Positions 61,202 through 64,000 of a stretch of DNA of 64,000 nt are shown one piece after another. The notes beneath the pieces are model-generated. The model was given only the letters and a program-made list of their open reading frames with translations, ran no database searches and was not told the DNA's origin. Position 1 is the first letter of the stretch, and each line of letters begins with the position of its first letter. Position numbers and translations under genes: made by a program. This DNA comes from Anammoximicrobium sp964409865 (lineage in GTDB: Bacteria; Planctomycetota; Planctomycetia; Pirellulales; Pirellulaceae): contig CAYPGE010000002.1 of assembly GCA_964409865.1 (NCBI GenBank), positions 17,256-81,255 of the forward strand, given 5' to 3'.

Positions 61202-62764
61202 ATGTCGGTACGACGCATCTTTTATCTTCTGTCGGCGGCGATGATTTGCCTGCAACTGTTCGTCGGCGTGCCACCACCAGGCGCGACGTCGTGGGCTGCC
61301 GAGCCGACGGTCCAGCCCAGCCAAGCGCCGAAGGGTCCCGTCGAGCCGGGCCAGAAGGCGGTGGCCAAGGATGCGGCGGCGAAAGCCGCTCAAGAAAAAG
61401 AGCAGCTGGAAGAATTGAAATTGCTCGAATTGTTCGCCGACACGCTGGATCAGGTCGAACGCAATTACGTCAAGGACGTGACACACCGGCGGCTGATGGA
61501 AGCGGCAATTCGAGGCATGTTGCGGGAGTTGGATCCGTACTCCAATTTCATTCCTCCGCAACAGCTCGACCGATTCAAAGTCGAAGTGGAAAACGAGTTC
61601 GGCGGCGTGGGCATTCAGGTATCGGTCGAGGACGATCGCCTGCGGGTGATCAGTCCGCTGGTAGGCTCGCCCGCCTACCGCGCTGGCGTGATGGCCGGCG
61701 ATCTGATCGTGGAAATCAACGGCGAGAGCACCAAGGAAATCACCGTGGACGACGCGGTGCAACGGATGAAGGGGCCGGTAGGCACACCGGTCACACTGAA
61801 AGTCCTGCACTTCAACGCCACGGAGCCGGAGACGATTACGTTGAAACGCGAGAATATCCGGATCGAGACGGTCTTGGGCGACGCGCGCCATTCCGACGAC
61901 TCGTGGCGTTGGATGCTCGATCAGGAAAAGAAGATCGGCTATCTTCGCGTCACTGGTTTCGGCCGGCACACCGCGGCAGACCTGCAGAAAGTCCTCCAGC
62001 AGTTGGCGGATCAGAACCTGCGCGGCTTGATCCTGGATCTGCGCTTCAATCCCGGCGGACTGCTGTCGTCGGCCATCGAGGTCAGCGACCTGTTCATCGC
62101 CCAGGGACGGATCGTGAGCACCGAAGGCCGCAACGTCGAACCACGGGTATGGGATGCGGAGGAAAAGGGCACCTTCGAGGGCTTCCCCATGGCCGTGCTG
62201 GTCAACCGGTACAGCGCCAGTGCCAGCGAAATTGTGGCGGCCTGTCTGCAGGACCACCACCGCGCGGTCATCATCGGCGAGCGGACTTGGGGCAAGGGCA
62301 GCGTCCAGAACATCGTCGAATTGGAGGGCGGCGCCAGCGCGCTAAAGCTGACGACTGCCGGCTATCATCGCCCCAACGGCAAGAATATCCACCGCTTTCC
62401 GGACGCCAAGGACAGCGACGATTGGGGCATCATTCCCAACCGCGGTTTTGAGGTCAAGTTGAGCGCCAAGGACATGACCCAGTTGATCGCCCAATGGCGT
62501 CAGAAGGACATCGTGCGGAAGAACGGCGACGCCCCGCCGGAGCCGGCCGAAGGAGCAGACTTCGTCGACCCCCAACTGCAAAAAGCGCTCGAGTACATTC
62601 GCACGCAACTGGACGCGGAGAAACCGGCCCAGGAGCCAGCGGCCAAGGCGACGCCCAAGCACGAAGCCAAACCAGAGGCAAAGCCGGACGTCAAGGCCGA
62701 GGAGAAGAAGGAGCCGGAGAAGAAGGACGCGGGAAAGAAGGAGCCCAAGCCGCAGGAGGAATGA
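61202..62764 (+). CDS. S41 family C-terminal processing peptidase (CtpA-like)
   Basis: This 520 aa exported serine protease has a signal peptide (residues 1-33, SWAAEP) followed by a helical region (60-110). A PDZ domain (135-210, with GVGIQVSVED and GDLIVEINGES) leads into the protease core. The catalytic Ser is in NRYSASASE (about Ser340) and the Lys in WGKGSVQ (Lys365). The last ~70 residues are Lys/Glu/Pro-rich low complexity. It degrades or trims envelope proteins at their C-termini. GGGGGGAGAAAC precedes ATG 61202. It lies just upstream of tsaD. Confidence 0.93.
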   Translation: MSVRRIFYLLSAAMICLQLFVGVPPPGATSWAAEPTVQPSQAPKGPVEPGQKAVAKDAAAKAAQEKEQLEELKLLELFADTLDQVERNYVKDVTHRRLMEAAIRGMLRELDPYSNFIPPQQLDRFKVEVENEFGGVGIQVSVEDDRLRVISPLVGSPAYRAGVMAGDLIVEINGESTKEITVDDAVQRMKGPVGTPVTLKVLHFNATEPETITLKRENIRIETVLGDARHSDDSWRWMLDQEKKIGYLRVTGFGRHTAADLQKVLQQLADQNLRGLILDLRFNPGGLLSSAIEVSDLFIAQGRIVSTEGRNVEPRVWDAEEKGTFEGFPMAVLVNRYSASASEIVAACLQDHHRAVIIGERTWGKGSVQNIVELEGGASALKLTTAGYHRPNGKNIHRFPDAKDSDDWGIIPNRGFEVKLSAKDMTQLIAQWRQKDIVRKNGDAPPEPAEGADFVDPQLQKALEYIRTQLDAEKPAQEPAAKATPKHEAKPEAKPDVKAEEKKEPEKKDAGKKEPKPQEE

Positions 62765-62825
62765 CGAAGTTCGCATGACTCCATGAGGCATGGCAAGCCG
62801 AAGCCCGCACGATGGATCGCGAGAC

Positions 62826-63848
62826 ATGCAAATCCTGACGATCGAAACGACTTGCGACGAGACGGCGGCGGCCGTCGTCACCGACCGGCTGGAGGTGCTG
62901 GGCTCGGTTGTGGCTTCGCAAGACAAGCTGCACGAGCGGTTTCGGGGAGTGGTTCCGGAGATCGCAGCCCGCGCGCACGTCGAGCGCATTCTGCCGGTGA
63001 TCGACGAGACGTTGCGTCGTGCCGGGCGAACGCTGCACGACATGGACGCCGTCGCGGTGGCCAATACGCCTGGCCTGGCCGGTTCGCTGCTGGTGGGCTT
63101 GGTGGCGGCCAAGACTCTGTGCCTGGCCTTGAACAAGCCGCTGGTGGCCGTGAACCACTTGTACGCCCACATCTATGCCTGTCAGGTCGCCAGCGGCAGG
63201 GACGTTTTTCCTTGCGTGGGACTGATCGTCAGCGGCGGGCACAGCAGCCTGTATCATTGCGTCAGTCCGTTCGAGTTCCGGCCGCTGGGCGGCACGATCG
63301 ACGACGCGGCGGGCGAAGCGTTCGACAAGGTGGCCAGTATGCTGGGATTGCCCTATCCAGGCGGCCCGGCGATTTCTCGCGCCGCCGAGTCGGGCAATCC
63401 GCGGGCGTACCATTTTCCGCGTGCCTTGCTCAAGGACGACGATCGCCTGGACTTCAGCTTCAGCGGCCTGAAAACAGCGGTCCGTTACCAGATTGCAGGG
63501 CCTGGCCGGCCGGATTTTCGCTCGCTTGAGTTGGCCCCGCAGACGGTAGCCGATCTGGCGGCCAGCTTTCAAGAAGCGGTCGTCGACTGCCTGGTCGCCA
63601 AGACGATGCTGGCCGTCCGCAAGACAGGGTTGACGGCCGTCTGCGTCGGCGGCGGCGTGGCGGCCAACCGCCGACTGCGCGCCAGGCTGCAGGAGGAGTC
63701 GAACCGGGCGGGCGTGGAACTGTCGATCGCTCCACCGGGCCTGTGTACGGACAACGCGGTCATGGGCGCCATCGCCATGGATCGGCTCAAGGCGGGATTG
63801 ATCGAGGATCTGGAGTTAGACGTGTATCCGGGGATGGTGAGACAGTGA
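62826..63848 (+). CDS. tsaD: tRNA N6-adenosine threonylcarbamoyltransferase
   Basis: The 340 aa enzyme transfers threonylcarbamoyl to A37 of ANN-decoding tRNAs in the t6A pathway. It has IETTCDETAAAV at the N-terminus, GLAGSLLVGLVAAK, the metal histidines in NHLYAHIY (His111, His115), VSGGHSSLY, GEAFDKVASMLGLPYPGG, GGGVAANRRLR and a C-terminal DNAVMGA. The length is normal. ATG 62826 begins at the conserved MQILTIE; the frame extends to 62790. It partners with TsaB, TsaE and TsaC encoded elsewhere. Confidence 0.95.
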   Translation: MQILTIETTCDETAAAVVTDRLEVLGSVVASQDKLHERFRGVVPEIAARAHVERILPVIDETLRRAGRTLHDMDAVAVANTPGLAGSLLVGLVAAKTLCLALNKPLVAVNHLYAHIYACQVASGRDVFPCVGLIVSGGHSSLYHCVSPFEFRPLGGTIDDAAGEAFDKVASMLGLPYPGGPAISRAAESGNPRAYHFPRALLKDDDRLDFSFSGLKTAVRYQIAGPGRPDFRSLELAPQTVADLAASFQEAVVDCLVAKTMLAVRKTGLTAVCVGGGVAANRRLRARLQEESNRAGVELSIAPPGLCTDNAVMGAIAMDRLKAGLIEDLELDVYPGMVRQ

Positions 63849-63876
63849 AGCCGGGGCGGCGGGCGCGCACGAAAAA

Positions 63877-63903
63877 GCCGCGATCGGCGGTGCCGATCGC
63901 GGC
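63877..63903 (-). terminator. Intrinsic terminator of groEL
   Basis: A perfect 12 bp stem (63877-63888 with 63892-63903) with a three-base loop is followed on the minus strand by five T residues. It lies 35 nt after the groEL stop. Read from the plus strand it may also stop the tsaD transcript, but without a T-tract. Confidence 0.88.
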
Positions 63904-63937
63904 CGGAACTCGATTCGTACTCGGCCTTGGGCGACGA

Positions 63938-64000
63938 CTAGAACATGCCGCCGCCGCCAAAGCCGCCCATGCCGCCACCGCCGCCCATGCCGCCCATGCC
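63938..64000 (-). CDS. groEL: Chaperonin GroEL, C-terminal tail only
   Basis: Only the last 20 codons are in the window. They encode Gly/Met repeats interrupted by one Phe, ending GGMF-stop, the flexible GGM tail of GroEL. The tail projects into the folding cavity. The 5' part continues past base 64000. The identification rests on the tail composition and the strong terminator behind it. Confidence 0.7.
   Translation of the reverse strand, partial: GMGGMGGGGGMGGFGGGGMF

Noticed and set aside
1..64000. tRNA, rRNA, CRISPR, IS transposase or prophage
   Set aside because: I looked through intergenic regions and frames and saw no cloverleaf, regular spacer-repeat array, transposase motif or phage structural gene. 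A tRNAscan or Rfam run would be needed to exclude small RNAs.

Overview
The window reads as a high-GC planctomycete (Planctomycetota, probably Pirellulales-like) chromosome fragment. Three things point there: secreted sulfatase and sialidase genes beside large secreted beta-propeller proteins, a Tat-exported Gfo/Idh/MocA oxidoreductase, and an 'LEPxxLL'-type N-terminus on a giant exported protein. The rplY-pth-rpsF-ssb-rplI-dnaB block, with an N-terminally extended L9, agrees. The lineage call is inference from gene content; no 16S gene, tRNA, phage, IS or CRISPR array was recognised. Many genes start with GTG or TTG, and the choice was usually decided by a clear Shine-Dalgarno (SD) motif.

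Layout. 1-3.7 kb: partial secreted sialidase, Hsp70-family ATPase and a PolB-type 3'-5' exonuclease (all minus). 3.9-12.9 kb: peptidase T, then a plus-strand block of secreted proteins (unknown ~625 aa protein, sulfatase, 1227 aa propeller/FN3 protein). 12.9-18.9 kb: SMP-30-like lactonase, a membrane protein fused to a spermidine-synthase domain, a STAS protein, GlgC and a Cys-rich exported protein. 19.3-25.7 kb: MFS permease and an HlyD/ABC/FtsX-permease export operon. 25.7-31.7 kb: CbiX-like chelatase, a 1445 aa acyl-CoA-dehydratase activase/dehydratase protein and a PAP2_C lipid phosphatase-like protein. 31.7-36.7 kb: alpha-glucan phosphorylase surrounded by broken signalling genes (CheB piece, two histidine-kinase pieces, headless response regulator, FHA piece). 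36.7-40.6 kb: carbamoyltransferase, small membrane protein and formyltransferase, perhaps a glycan or natural-product tailoring set. 40.8-47.6 kb: secreted unknown protein and the translation/replication operon. 47.7-64 kb: second fused membrane/spermidine-synthase paralogue, a six-repeat Hcp protein, methyltransferase, PQQ-type propeller, Gfo/Idh/MocA oxidoreductase, 2-hydroxyacid dehydrogenase, Nramp-like transporter, CtpA protease, TsaD and the GroEL C-terminus.

The most unusual item is the exported 1057 aa protein at 50225-53398. It is six Hcp-like (type VI secretion tube) domains in one chain behind a planctomycete surface-protein N-terminus, with no T6SS genes nearby. Because Hcp is normally a ring of six subunits, a single-chain ring is an attractive and testable idea. 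Intergenic spacers also carry five different long near-perfect inverted repeats (11-33 bp arms), which look like dispersed palindromic elements or strong terminators.
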